A DNA stretch of 36,829 nt from an uncultured Clostridium sp. (GCA_900540335.1 UQFC01000017.1:1-36829), one strand, 5' to 3'; counted from the first letter of the stretch, positions 8,484-16,619 are shown. The notes: generated by a model from the sequence alone, not told the origin. Program-made: numbers and translations.

Positions 8484-8510
8484 GACGTCTCCTCCTGTAA
8501 GAAAGTTTCA
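8484..8510 (-). promoter_or_regulatory. ECF-type autoregulatory promoter of sigV-rsiV
   Basis: On the minus strand, TGAAAC (8505-8510) and CGTC (8484-8487) are separated by 17 bases. This is the -35/-10 pattern known for Bacillus-type ECF sigma factors of the V/W/M/X group. It lies 38 bases upstream of the sigma gene start, so the sigma factor probably transcribes its own operon. Confidence 0.8.
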
Positions 8511-8553
8511 TCTTTGCTTTCTTTTTTTCTGTTTGCTGGTACAATAGAAGTAA

Positions 8554-9575
8554 CTATTTAGGACGGCGGGAGAACTGGAAGAAAAAGAAAAACCCGTTCT
8601 TCTGGCCCCTTCTGATGCGATTGTCAGAGTTACTCTGTCCAGCATCTGTACCAGTGATCTTCACATCAAACACGGCTCTGTTCCCCGCGCCGTTCCGGGA
8701 ATTACCGTCGGTCATGAAATGGTGGGAATCGTAGAAGAAACCGGGTCTTCTGTTACAAAAGTAAAGCCCGGAGACCGGGTGACTGTCAATGTCGAAACCT
8801 TCTGCGGCCATTGCTTTTTCTGCCGCCAGGGCTTTGTCAACAACTGTGAGGATCCCGATGGCGGATGGGCTCTGGGCTGCCGGATCGACGGCGGTCAGGC
8901 AGAGTACGTCCGCGTACCCCAGGCCAACCAGGGACTGAACCGGATTCCCGATTCTGTCTCTGATGAACAGGCACTTTTTGTGGGCGATATTCTGGCTACA
9001 GGCTACTGGGCTGCACGGATTTCCGAGATCAAAAAAGAGGACACTGTCCTTATTATCGGAGCTGGTCCTACCGGTATCTGCACACTCCTGTGCATTTTAT
9101 TAAAAGAGCCAAAACAGGTTATTGTCTGTGAAACCGATCCCCTGAGAGCCGACTTTGTCCGCCGTCATTATCCTCAGGTTCTTATCTGCAATCCTGCCGA
9201 AGAAGATATGGAAACATTTGTAAAATCTCACACGGACCATGGCGGGGCTGATGTGGTACTGGAAGCTGCCGGTGCAGAAAATACCTTTGAAATGGCCTGG
9301 AAATGTGCCCGCCCCAATGCCATTGTAACTGTAGTTGCTCTTTACGACAGCCCTCAGATTCTGCCGCTTCCTGATATGTACGGAAAAAATCTGACCTTTA
9401 AAACAGGAGGGGTAGACGGCTGTGACTGCGAGGCAATTTTGAAACTGATAGAAGAAGGAAAAATCGACACCACACCGCTGATTACCCACACACTTCCCCT
9501 GAGCCAGATCGAAACGGCCTATGAGATCTTTGAAGAAAAAAGGACGGGGTAATCAAGGTTGCTGTAAAACCCTGA
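8554..9575 (+). pseudogene. Zinc-dependent alcohol dehydrogenase, decayed
   Basis: A medium-chain zinc alcohol dehydrogenase-like reading frame. Homology starts at about 8557 (FRTAGELEEKEKP), directly after an in-frame TAA at 8551, with no ATG, GTG or TTG start. The catalytic zinc motifs ICTSDLH and GHEMVG lie upstream of the first ATG (8719), so a protein from there would lack the active site. The structural-zinc cysteines (CGHCFFCRQGFVNNC) and the GAGPTG nucleotide-binding loop are intact. Near the end, one base is missing in a G run (9546-9549); restoring it gives VIKVAVKP and a stop at 9575, the expected C-terminus. Two independent lesions make a recent pseudogene likely. A sequencing error could explain the second lesion only. 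Confidence 0.75.
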
Positions 9576-9599
9576 TACCCCATCCCTGTTCCTTTAAAG

Positions 9600-10472
9600 C
9601 TACTCAGCAAAGAAGCGCTCTTCCACCTCTTTCACCGGCATTTCCCTGCCGGTAAACAACTGGAAGGCGGCAGCTCCCTGCCACAGCAGCATACCGATTC
9701 CTCCGATTACCTGACAGCCTGCCTCCTTCGCCTCGCGAAGCAGGCGGGTTTCCAGAGGATTGTAAACCGTGTCGGCCACAATCAGCCCCGGATGAAGAAG
9801 CTCTGCCGGAATCAGTGTGTCTCCGTCCATCGGCTTCATTCCAACCTTTGTGGCATTGATCAGAATATCACTGTCTCTTACTGCCGCTGCCAGACGCTCC
9901 TGATCCTCCAGATCGCACATTTCAGCCCTGCAGTCCGGAACCTCTCCGGCCAGCTTTTCTACAATTTTCTGACCGCTGGCAAAGAACTCATCTCTGCGGT
10001 TGAAAATCGTAATTTCAGCCGCTCCTTCCAGGGCTGTCTGGATGCTGATGGCATTAGCTGCGCCGCCGGTTCCCAGAATCAGCAGCTTCTTTCCCTTCAC
10101 CTCTACGCCATGGGCGCGAAGGTTGTCTGTGAATCCCCGGCCGTCTGTATTGTATCCAATCAGCTTTCCTTCTTCTGATACAACAACCGTATTGCAGGCG
10201 CCAATCATCCGGGCTGCCGGACTGATTTCATCGAGATAATCCATTACCGCAGTCTTATCCGGCATGGTAATATTAAATCCCTTTACCTGAAAGGTTTTGA
10301 TTGCCTCAATTGCCTTTCCCACCTGATCCAGCGGCACATCAAAGGCCAGATAAGCGCCGTCCACTCCTGTGCGGGCAAAGCTGTAATTGTACATGGCCGG
10401 AGAGCCGGAATGACCTACCGGAGAGCCAATCAGGCAGTAAAGCTTCGTATGTCCTGTAATTCTGTTTTCCAT
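9600..10472 (-). CDS. aroE: Shikimate (or quinate/shikimate) dehydrogenase
   Basis: A 290-residue NAD(P)-dependent shikimate dehydrogenase. The substrate-binding SGSPAMYN motif is at about 22-29. The catalytic lysine is in NITMPDK (about 73), where most AroE proteins have PHK. NTDG (about 108-111) supplies the catalytic aspartate, and GTGGAA (about 134) is the nucleotide loop. AGGAGG precedes both GTG (10475) and ATG (10472); ATG is chosen. It reduces dehydroshikimate to shikimate in aromatic amino acid synthesis. No other aro genes are nearby and the PDK variant fits the YdiB-like side of the family, so a catabolic quinate/shikimate role is possible. Confidence 0.87.
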   Translation of the reverse strand: MENRITGHTKLYCLIGSPVGHSGSPAMYNYSFARTGVDGAYLAFDVPLDQVGKAIEAIKTFQVKGFNITMPDKTAVMDYLDEISPAARMIGACNTVVVSEEGKLIGYNTDGRGFTDNLRAHGVEVKGKKLLILGTGGAANAISIQTALEGAAEITIFNRRDEFFASGQKIVEKLAGEVPDCRAEMCDLEDQERLAAAVRDSDILINATKVGMKPMDGDTLIPAELLHPGLIVADTVYNPLETRLLREAKEAGCQVIGGIGMLLWQGAAAFQLFTGREMPVKEVEERFFAE

Positions 10473-10586
10473 CACAAACTCCTCCTCAAATCCTTTTGTT
10501 TACCCATTTTACACTGAGAAAGGATTTTTTTCCAGACCTGTTTTTATTTTTTACTGCCGGCTGCATTTTGTTTGCCCTTCCCCGGC

Positions 10587-12281
10587 CTAACGGTTTACAT
10601 ATCTCCACAAGGTTGTTCTGCTGATTCCCAGTTTTTTTGCCGCTGCAGTCTGATTTCCTCCGCACAGGCTCAAAACGTGAAGAACTATTTCCCGGTTTAT
10701 ACTGTCCAATGACTGCTCCAGGTTTAAAAAGAACTCCTGACCAGCCGGCTTTTTCGCGTTTTCTTCCCTGTCAGCCCCGGAGAAAAATTCTCCCTCCTCT
10801 TTCAGAATCTGTTCGATGGTTTTTCCAGAGATATAGGCCTGCTCTGTCTCCAGCACTGCCTTCTTCAGAATTCTCTTAAACTGTGTAATATTACAGGGAT
10901 AATCATACTCCTTCAGCAGCCGGGCTGCCTCCTCGTCCAGGCCTACCGCCTGTCTGCCCAGCTCCTGATTTAAGGTGTCAATATAAATAGCAGCAGCGGA
11001 TCCCAGATCCCCCCGCTGTTCCCGCAGAGGCTTTGCCGTCACATGAACTGCCCCCAGCATATTCGTATATTCCAGAGCCGTGTGAGGAACACCCTTTCCC
11101 CGGGGCTGTGTGCAGGAAAAAATCAGCCGGTTTCTCACATGGAGATTGGTATCCAGAATAATAGACAGCAGACGCTTCTGCCTCTCCTGGGAAAGAGATT
11201 CCAGGTTACAGATATAAATGGTATTTCCATTATCTGTAAAAGGAGAATTATAATGATTAATCAAAAATTCCCAGGTTTTATCGTTGAGAAGGGAACAGTT
11301 TACCACATAAAGAGGACTGTCCCTCCAGGCGCTTTTTGCATAATAAATACAGGCTACCCGATCCTTTCCCGTTCCAACCTCTCCCGTAATCATCAGCGGA
11401 GAAGAATTGCCCGCCATCATTTCCGTACTGGCAACAATCTCCCTGGCCCGCTCTGTATTGCTGTAAAAGCTTTCCAGAAAATTCTGAAGAGCCCTCTCCT
11501 TATCCAGAATGGTAATTCCGTATTTGGAATAAGCCATGGGAATTTTGGAGGGCATCACCCGGAAAATCACATAATCTGCAGCGTCCGTATCTGACAGCTG
11601 AGAACGGACAGAATACATCTGGCCCCCCAAGGTCACAAAAAAGGAACGCCGTTTTCCACCGCGGCATCGCGGCAGTTCTTTTTTCAGCTGCTGGGCCATC
11701 TCCTCTGCCATCTCCTCCTCCAGGGTGGAATAGAGACTGTTTCCCTCTGTATCCAGAATCAGATAACGGTTTGAACTGCTATGTACCAGGGTTTCCAGCA
11801 TAGAAAAGGATTGATACAGCTTTTCGTGCTTCGACCAGCTGTCCACCGCATGATCAATTGCCGATTTCAGACTTTCTACACTGGAGGTTAATAAAATGGG
11901 AGTGATTCCAATAAGCTTTGCATATTCATAGGGAATCATATCGCAAATCACTGTTTCATATCCCTGCTCCTTCATCCGATCTAACAGGCTCCCGGAATCT
12001 GACCAGTTATTGATAGAAAAAGAGAAAATATCGATCTTGATCTTCAGCAGATCGCAAAGGTTTTTTGCTATATCTGTCAAAGAATGGAATCCCAGAATCG
12101 CAAATTTCGTCCCCGTATTTTCTGCTATTTTAATGCACCGGAGAACGTCATAATAATCAATGCCGATATCTACCACCGGCACAGGAACTGCCTGGGAAAT
12201 CATACTGGCCGTATTCGCCCGGGAAATAATCATATCGTATCCCATGCCCTGGAACAGGTGGATTTTTCTCAGTTCCGCCAT
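10587..12281 (-). CDS. PrpR_N-domain Fis-type regulator, 5'-truncated
   Basis: A 564-residue regulator. Residues 1-145 are most of a PrpR N-terminal ligand-binding domain; the frame begins almost at the GYDMIISR strand, so about 50 expected N-terminal residues are absent. A PAS-like region follows (about 160-245), then an AAA+ module with a Walker-A-like GEVGTGKDR (about 300) and a C-terminal Fis HTH (GNQTAAAKKLGISRTTLWRY, 543-562). The GAFTGA loop needed to contact sigma-54 is not visible, so it probably works with sigma-70 or represses. An in-frame TAA lies five codons upstream. It faces the sugar-acid operon across the integrated element and was probably its regulator. Whether the shortened product works is doubtful. 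Confidence 0.78.
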   Translation of the reverse strand: MAELRKIHLFQGMGYDMIISRANTASMISQAVPVPVVDIGIDYYDVLRCIKIAENTGTKFAILGFHSLTDIAKNLCDLLKIKIDIFSFSINNWSDSGSLLDRMKEQGYETVICDMIPYEYAKLIGITPILLTSSVESLKSAIDHAVDSWSKHEKLYQSFSMLETLVHSSSNRYLILDTEGNSLYSTLEEEMAEEMAQQLKKELPRCRGGKRRSFFVTLGGQMYSVRSQLSDTDAADYVIFRVMPSKIPMAYSKYGITILDKERALQNFLESFYSNTERAREIVASTEMMAGNSSPLMITGEVGTGKDRVACIYYAKSAWRDSPLYVVNCSLLNDKTWEFLINHYNSPFTDNGNTIYICNLESLSQERQKRLLSIILDTNLHVRNRLIFSCTQPRGKGVPHTALEYTNMLGAVHVTAKPLREQRGDLGSAAAIYIDTLNQELGRQAVGLDEEAARLLKEYDYPCNITQFKRILKKAVLETEQAYISGKTIEQILKEEGEFFSGADREENAKKPAGQEFFLNLEQSLDSINREIVLHVLSLCGGNQTAAAKKLGISRTTLWRYVNR

Positions 12282-12313
12282 ATTATTAAAAGATTAACAG
12301 GCACTCGCCCTAT

Positions 12314-12333
12314 CTCTCCATAACTCTCCATAA
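12314..12333. repeat. Perfect 10-bp tandem repeat at the left end
   Basis: CTCTCCATAA occurs twice head to tail, about 30 bases inside the left border of the element. Short direct repeats near element ends often bind the integrase arm domain; that role is inferred. Confidence 0.5.
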
Positions 12334-12409
12334 GTGATACCCGTATTACCTTTTTGGGATTTCTACTTTCCCTAACTCGGTCTATCACACCATATCACGC
12401 CGTAAGTTT

Positions 12410-12429
12410 AGTATTACGATAGTATAAAG
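12410..12429. repeat. Subterminal direct repeat, left copy
   Basis: AGTATTACGATAGTATAAAG matches 17 of 20 bases with the sequence at 20013-20032 in the same orientation, including an exact 11-base ATAGTATAAAG. It lies about 130 bases inside the left border. It may be an integrase arm site or part of an attachment site. Confidence 0.5.
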
Positions 12430-12432
12430 AAA

Positions 12433-12464
12433 AGCCTTGACTGGTTGTTGTTCCTGTCAAGGCT
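12433..12464 (-). terminator. Terminator of the membrane-protein gene
   Basis: AGCCTTGAC and its complement (12433-12441 with 12456-12464) form a 9-bp stem with a 14-base loop. On the minus strand it is followed by TTTTCTTT. It lies 17 bases after the stop of the 169-residue membrane protein. Confidence 0.7.
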
Positions 12465-12481
12465 CTCTTTGTTTTCTCCAC

Positions 12482-12991
12482 TTATTTTAATGTAAAGATT
12501 TCTGATGGGAAGTATCGTCCACCTGCTTCATTTTCTTTTATGCTGTCTTTGTCACATATGACCTTGCCAACATCTCCAAAATCAACTGTTATCGTGTTCC
12601 ATTGACTGTCGTAATCAGTAAATTCAAGTATAGCGTCTGTGATTGAACTTGTACGAGAGATTGCCAAGTCCTCTATTGTAAGAGGGCTGGGGTCAGCTTT
12701 ACTCAAATCAACTGTTACACACAAATCTTTGTCTTTCAACGCAACATCTGTGATTGCTTCATTGTCACTGTCAATAGCACCAGAAATAGCGGTTTTCACA
12801 TCTTCAACGAATTTGTCAGATGTTGCTTGCTGTTCCGTTGAATTGATTGCGTCTTTTACTCCGTCCTCAACGCCGTCCTTTGCTCCTGTGTTTCCAAAGA
12901 TAGCGGCCAGAATAACAACGATTATTACCCAAAACCACCACTTCTTGAAAATAGGTTTCTTGACATTGCTTTTGGTTGCTTTATCTTTCAT
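12482..12991 (-). CDS. Small membrane-anchored protein, unknown
   Basis: A 169-residue protein not recognised. A basic cytosolic N-terminus with many lysines is followed by one membrane segment (about 18-36, KWWFWVIIVVILAAIFG). The remaining 130 residues should be outside the cell or in the envelope, are acidic and contain two cysteines. Orientation by the positive-inside rule is N-in. It is divergent from the ribbon-helix-helix gene, has its own terminator, and sits between the integrase and the left end, where mobile elements often carry cargo. A superinfection or host-interaction role is possible but unsupported. Confidence 0.65.
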   Translation of the reverse strand: MKDKATKSNVKKPIFKKWWFWVIIVVILAAIFGNTGAKDGVEDGVKDAINSTEQQATSDKFVEDVKTAISGAIDSDNEAITDVALKDKDLCVTVDLSKADPSPLTIEDLAISRTSSITDAILEFTDYDSQWNTITVDFGDVGKVICDKDSIKENEAGGRYFPSEIFTLK

Positions 12992-13139
12992 AATGCCATA
13001 CCTCCAAGTTTGGTTGATATTAGCATTATAGCAGAGTGTAACACAAAAGTACAGTATAATTTTAACTCACTATTGTGTCATAGTTTTGCACCTCTTGTCA
13101 ATACTATAATGTAATCAAAACCAATGGAGGAATTGCATT

Positions 13140-13319
13140 ATGGAGAAATTTATCGTAACACCCAAAGAAGATAAATCTGTCACCATGACGATACGCATAG
13201 ATAGAGCCTTGCAAGAGGAATATAACGATTTAGCAGCTAAAACGAATCGTTCTCGTAATGAACTAATCAGCATGGCTTTACAATATGCCCTTGACCACAT
13301 GGAATTGAAAGATGAATGA
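13140..13319 (+). CDS. Ribbon-helix-helix (CopG/Arc-type) DNA-binding protein
   Basis: A 59-residue protein with a typical ribbon-helix-helix layout: a short strand (KSVTMTIRID), helix 1 (RALQEEYNDLAAKT) and helix 2 (SRNELISMALQYALDHM). GGAGG is 9 bases before the ATG. It is the only clear plus-strand gene in the element, divergent from the membrane protein and convergent with the integrase. Such proteins act as small repressors or antitoxins; no toxin partner is adjacent, so a repressor of the neighbouring divergent promoter or the integrase region is the simpler guess. Confidence 0.8.
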   Translation: MEKFIVTPKEDKSVTMTIRIDRALQEEYNDLAAKTNRSRNELISMALQYALDHMELKDE

Positions 13320-13327
13320 TGACTAAA

Positions 13328-13360
13328 TGAGAGCCTTTGGATTTTTTCCTCTGGCTCTCA
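13328..13360. terminator. Hairpin between the convergent RHH and integrase genes
   Basis: TGAGAGCC and GGCTCTCA pair exactly across a 17-base loop, 9 bases after the RHH stop and 6 bases beyond the integrase stop. AT-rich flanks on both sides suggest a shared terminator for both directions. Confidence 0.55.
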
Positions 13361-13365
13361 ATTAT

Positions 13366-14679
13366 TTATGCGTTCAATCGTAAGAACTCATTTACCTTTG
13401 TTGCTACTTCCTCTTGCTGTTCCTCAAAGCTATGAGCATAGATGTTCATTGTAGTGGAACAGGTTGAATGGCCTAATGTCTTTGATATTTCAATGATGTT
13501 GACTTCCAGATAATTGAGCAGGGTAGCACATGAATGTCTCAACCCATGAAGCGGAATAATCGGTAATTCCTCTAATCCCTCGGCCTTTGCTTTGTCTGGA
13601 TTATTCTGCACCCATTCATTATAGCGGTGTAAATGCTTTGTGAAATACTGATAAGGTGTTGTATGCCCCATAAGTTTTCCGTCTGCTTGAATGAACAGAT
13701 TACCGCCATTGCTCAAATCGCCTTGCCATGCAGTACCATGACTAAATCGTGTCTGTATGTACTCAAAGTGATACTGCTTCAAAAGTGGGATTACATCATC
13801 TGGAATAGATACCTTTCTGACAGATTTCTTTGTCTTAGGCTCTTTATAATCAAATCCGTTTTCCGTCATACCCACAGACTTTGAAATAGAGATTTTCTTT
13901 TCCTTAAAGTCAATGTCGTTCCAGTGCAAAGCAAGTGTTTCGCCTTTTCTGAATCCACAGAACAATGAGAGAGTAAAGAACACTTTATATTGTGTCGGCA
14001 CAGTATAGGATTCTGTGTACTCATTCACATAATACGGTTTACCTGTATCGTCAATACGCTGATGGCCTTTATAGGTTACCTCGTATGACATATTCAGAGA
14101 TTTCATAAACATCAATGCTTGCTTTGGTGTAAAGAACTTTAATCCCTCGTCCTCGTCTTTTCTCTTTGGCTTTTGTGCGTCTTGGCAAGGATTGTTCTCA
14201 ATCATGCTGTAACGCTTGGCTGTCTTAAAAATCAGATTCAATACATTAGCAAATCTATTTATGGTACCTGTTGCGTAGTCATCAACCAGAGTTCTGTAAA
14301 ATGCTTCAATGTGTGGTGTTTTTATATGAGCTACTTTATATCCCTTAAAGTAGGGAATGATTCGGCTTTCTAATGCCTGTTTATATCCTGCATAAGTACC
14401 ATAAGCAATGTTATCTTTAACACTCTCAAGCCATTTGTATGCAAAATCTTCAAATGACATTTTTTCTGCATTGAAGTCATAGCCATATTTTAATTTATCT
14501 TCCATATCCATGGCATACTTCTTCGCTTCTCGTTCTTGTTGTTTGGGTGTTGCTGACTGATTGACCGAATATGTAAGATTCTTAACCAGTTTCTTACCCT
14601 TATTATCGTAACCCATACAGATTACTATACGATAGACAACTCTACCGCTTTTATATTCAACTCTGTTGACTGATGCCAT
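13366..14679 (-). CDS. int: Tyrosine recombinase (integrase)
   Basis: A 437-residue site-specific integrase that would insert and excise the element. The N-terminal 60 residues resemble an arm-type DNA-binding domain, about 65-165 a SAM-like core-binding domain, and the rest the catalytic domain. Catalytic residues are visible: Arg in FCGFRKGETLALHW, Lys in KSVRKVSIP, HGLRHS, LGHS and the tyrosine nucleophile in NIYAHS. The ATG at 14679 is preferred over a GTG at 14688 because of the AAGGG spacing; with ATG it begins 2 bases after the serine-recombinase stop. The two recombinases are therefore co-transcribed. Confidence 0.93.
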   Translation of the reverse strand: MASVNRVEYKSGRVVYRIVICMGYDNKGKKLVKNLTYSVNQSATPKQQEREAKKYAMDMEDKLKYGYDFNAEKMSFEDFAYKWLESVKDNIAYGTYAGYKQALESRIIPYFKGYKVAHIKTPHIEAFYRTLVDDYATGTINRFANVLNLIFKTAKRYSMIENNPCQDAQKPKRKDEDEGLKFFTPKQALMFMKSLNMSYEVTYKGHQRIDDTGKPYYVNEYTESYTVPTQYKVFFTLSLFCGFRKGETLALHWNDIDFKEKKISISKSVGMTENGFDYKEPKTKKSVRKVSIPDDVIPLLKQYHFEYIQTRFSHGTAWQGDLSNGGNLFIQADGKLMGHTTPYQYFTKHLHRYNEWVQNNPDKAKAEGLEELPIIPLHGLRHSCATLLNYLEVNIIEISKTLGHSTCSTTMNIYAHSFEEQQEEVATKVNEFLRLNA

Positions 14680-14681
14680 AT

Positions 14682-15323
14682 TTAACACCCTTTCTCAATT
14701 TGATTTTTGTAACGATAGAAGGTAGGCTTCGTCATGCCTAATTCACGCATAAGCTCAAATGGTTTCTTTTTCCCTTGCTGTACTAAGCGGTAGTGGGTAG
14801 CAAATTCTTCAAGGTCCATAACTCTTGGCCTGCCATAATCGTCCCATTCTCCACGAGCCTTTTTCTGTTCAATGCCTTCTCGCTGTCTTTTCTCTCTTTT
14901 CTCAATTTCAACCTGTGCCATGCTTGCATACAACTCAATCATCATATTATTGATAGTCTCTAACATCATACGAGCCATTGAGTTTTCCATAGCTGATAGG
15001 TCAATCAATGTTGTGGGCAATTCTAACACCATAACACGAATACCGTTGTCCTTAAAGAATCGTAATTCCTTTAGTGTGGCTTCCTTATTTCGCCCTAATC
15101 GGTCAAGCTCTGTGACGATCAGCACATCACCACTTTCAAGGATTTCCTCTTTCAACATAATATATCGTGGCCTGTCAAAGTCTTTACCTGTTCTCTGGTC
15201 TGTATAAACTTTGCTTTTATACAACTGGATATTATGTGTTTTGCAATACTTGGTAAGTTCTGCAATTCCTCTGTCTAAGTGCTGGTCCTTTGTGCTTGTC
15301 CTGTGATAAGCTACATATTTCAT
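14682..15323 (-). CDS. Small serine recombinase (resolvase/invertase)
   Basis: A 213-residue serine recombinase. The catalytic serine lies in YHRTSTKDQHLDRG (Ser10) and the conserved ELDRLGRNK and TDQRTGKDFDRP segments follow. A long helix leads to a C-terminal resolvase HTH (KKPFELMRELGMTKPTFYRYKNQI). Its ATG overlaps the previous stop (ATGA), so it is coupled to the 66-residue gene. In resolvase families this size resolves multimers or inverts DNA. Inverted repeats at 15584-15692 could be its sites. Having a tyrosine and a serine recombinase in one operon is unusual for so small an element. Confidence 0.92.
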   Translation of the reverse strand: MKYVAYHRTSTKDQHLDRGIAELTKYCKTHNIQLYKSKVYTDQRTGKDFDRPRYIMLKEEILESGDVLIVTELDRLGRNKEATLKELRFFKDNGIRVMVLELPTTLIDLSAMENSMARMMLETINNMMIELYASMAQVEIEKREKRQREGIEQKKARGEWDDYGRPRVMDLEEFATHYRLVQQGKKKPFELMRELGMTKPTFYRYKNQIEKGC

Positions 15324-15520
15324 TCTGACACCCCCTTATCGTATAAATCGCAGTTTCCACCATCAATAACGGTAGAGGGCTTTTCTTCGTACATCTCACA
15401 TTTAGAAACATTGTATGGCATATTCGTATCGTCATATTTGTATAGGCAATCCGTACACACCAAATCAGCGTTTCTGATAAGTTCAAACTTTAGCTTGTCA
15501 TTCTTAAACTTATCGTTCAT
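15320..15520 (-). CDS. 66-residue cysteine-containing protein, unknown
   Basis: Unrecognised. Four cysteines (CTDC, then two single cysteines in KCEMYE and NCDLYD) suggest a small metal-binding fold. GAGGTG is 5 bases before the ATG. The stop overlaps the serine-recombinase start, a coupling that suggests work with the recombinases, perhaps as a directionality or accessory factor. That role is inference. Confidence 0.7.
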   Translation of the reverse strand: MNDKFKNDKLKFELIRNADLVCTDCLYKYDDTNMPYNVSKCEMYEEKPSTVIDGGNCDLYDKGVSE

Positions 15521-15583
15521 CTGAACACCTCATTTCTTTGCCGAACAACTGTTCGTTTCTGATTTGATAATATCAGGCAGGTA

Positions 15584-15640
15584 TCAAAAAGTACACCTCT
15601 TTTTTGAGAATAATCAAAAGTTTTATCTTGTACTTTTTGA
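15584..15640. repeat. 11-bp inverted repeat, wide spacing
   Basis: TCAAAAAGTAC (15584-15594) and GTACTTTTTGA (15630-15640) are exact complements 35 bases apart. The left arm is preceded by GGTA, so it shares GGTATCAAA with the next dyad. Possible recombinase or regulator site. Confidence 0.5.
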
Positions 15641-15666
15641 ACCCTATTTTTAAGCCTTTAGAGATA

Positions 15667-15692
15667 GTATCAAATTTTATAAATTTTGATAC
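15667..15692. repeat. 26-bp near-perfect palindrome after the HNH gene
   Basis: GTATCAAA and TTTGATAC flank an AT-rich centre; 12 of 13 base pairs match. It starts 5 bases after the HNH stop. It could be a serine-recombinase subsite, an operator or a weak terminator. Confidence 0.5.
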
Positions 15693-15696
15693 CACA

Positions 15697-16104
15697 TCAA
15701 CAAGCTGCCATTGCTCGCTGTTTTGCTCTGTATCTTTTCATTGATTGACTGATTCGTGCATTACGAGTGCCATAGCTTGAATTTTCTTTATTTGTCATAA
15801 GTTCCAGATTGTCAATACAATTATTTGCTTTGTTCTCGTCCTTATGATTGATTTGCATACCCTCTGGAATTGCACCTTTATGTGCCATGTAAACTAACCT
15901 GTGAACTCTCATGTGCTTTTTGATTCCCTCATCATTGCACACATCAACCTGCTTATATCCTCTATGGGTAAAGCCTTGCGGTAAGAGTCTGTCACTCTTA
16001 AGGCTGTAAACCTGCCCGTCAGTAGAAATAAGGTACTTTGAAAATCCCTCGGCTTGCTCCCATTCAATGGGTGTATTGCTTTTATGCTGTGTTGTCTCCG
16101 TCAT
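15697..16104 (-). CDS. HNH homing-type endonuclease
   Basis: A 135-residue nuclease. An N-terminal NUMOD4-like motif (EWEQAEGFSKYLISTDGQVYS) precedes an HNH core: VHRLVYMAH, then GMQINHKDENKANNCIDNLELMTNKEN, which holds the metal-binding histidine and asparagines. Proteins of this layout are free-standing homing endonucleases common in phages. I chose the ATG at 16104, which has GGAGG 9 bases upstream and overlaps the end of the excisionase-like gene; a longer frame from 16158 has no better start. It may simply be a selfish insertion within the element. Confidence 0.88.
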   Translation of the reverse strand: MTETTQHKSNTPIEWEQAEGFSKYLISTDGQVYSLKSDRLLPQGFTHRGYKQVDVCNDEGIKKHMRVHRLVYMAHKGAIPEGMQINHKDENKANNCIDNLELMTNKENSSYGTRNARISQSMKRYRAKQRAMAAC

Positions 16105-16360
16105 TGCCCTCAACCTCCGTTTCGCCGGTATTGAGAAACTCAATGAATTTATCCACATTCACAAGAAACTTATTACCGGACTTAATATGCACGATTTTGT
16201 TCTGTTTGCACATCTGCCAAAGTGCTTTATATGAAATACCAGATTCATCTGCAAGAGTCTGTAAAGGCACCATACGAGGAATGCGTACATCTGATACAAT
16301 AAAGTTAAACTCCTGCTCTGGTAAAGTGTTCGTATTGTTTGTATTATTCTTCTTTGCCAT
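16082..16360 (-). CDS. Excisionase-like helix-turn-helix protein
   Basis: A 92-residue protein. Residues about 30-78 (VPLQTLADESGISYKALWQMCKQ ... HIKSGNKFLVNVDKFIEFLN) match the winged-helix excisionase/MerR-like DNA-binding layout, in which a short HTH is followed by a lysine-rich wing and VDKFIEF. GGGAG precedes the ATG. As a partner of the integrase it would bias recombination toward excision. It follows a 259-bp repeat-containing spacer that probably holds its promoter. Confidence 0.72.
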   Translation of the reverse strand: MAKKNNTNNTNTLPEQEFNFIVSDVRIPRMVPLQTLADESGISYKALWQMCKQNKIVHIKSGNKFLVNVDKFIEFLNTGETEVEGNDGDNTA

Positions 16361-16619
16361 TTTGTATTCTCCCTTTCGATTAGGGACACGAATACAAATT
16401 CATCTGAACTATTGTATTGTTGTCCATGTTTTTGTGTTTGCTCCGTCTGGACAACTGGACTATTCTTTAGTGACCGATTTATTTTATTCTCAATTTTATG
16501 TTTATCCCCAGAGGTTCTCTGTTGACTTCTGGTGAACTTTTATCCTATACCATAGGAATACATTACCTTATGACTTCTGATTCAATCTGGATTATCCTGT
16601 GTTATTCTGGGCTTATCCT
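16361..16619. other. Repeat-containing intergenic region in the element
   Basis: No gene is seen in these 259 bases. They contain several related short motifs (TCTGGATTATC at 16586-16596, ACTTCTGAT at 16573-16581, TTCTGGGCTTATCC near 16604, GTCTGGACAACTGGAC near 16447). The first two recur together at 19970-19994. A binding region for an element-encoded protein, an origin part, or the promoter region of the excisionase-like gene are all possible. Confidence 0.45.

Noticed and set aside
8445..8544. N-terminal extension of the sigma factor starting at 8544
   Set aside because: The first 33 residues are basic, unlike sigma region 2, and lie upstream of or across the ECF-type promoter.
12340..12418. 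Open frame reading from the left end toward the kinase sequence, as a possible missing kinase start
   Set aside because: Joined at AGTATTACG it stays open, but the translation lacks the DDLTGA-type motif and any DUF1537 similarity, so it does not supply the missing half.
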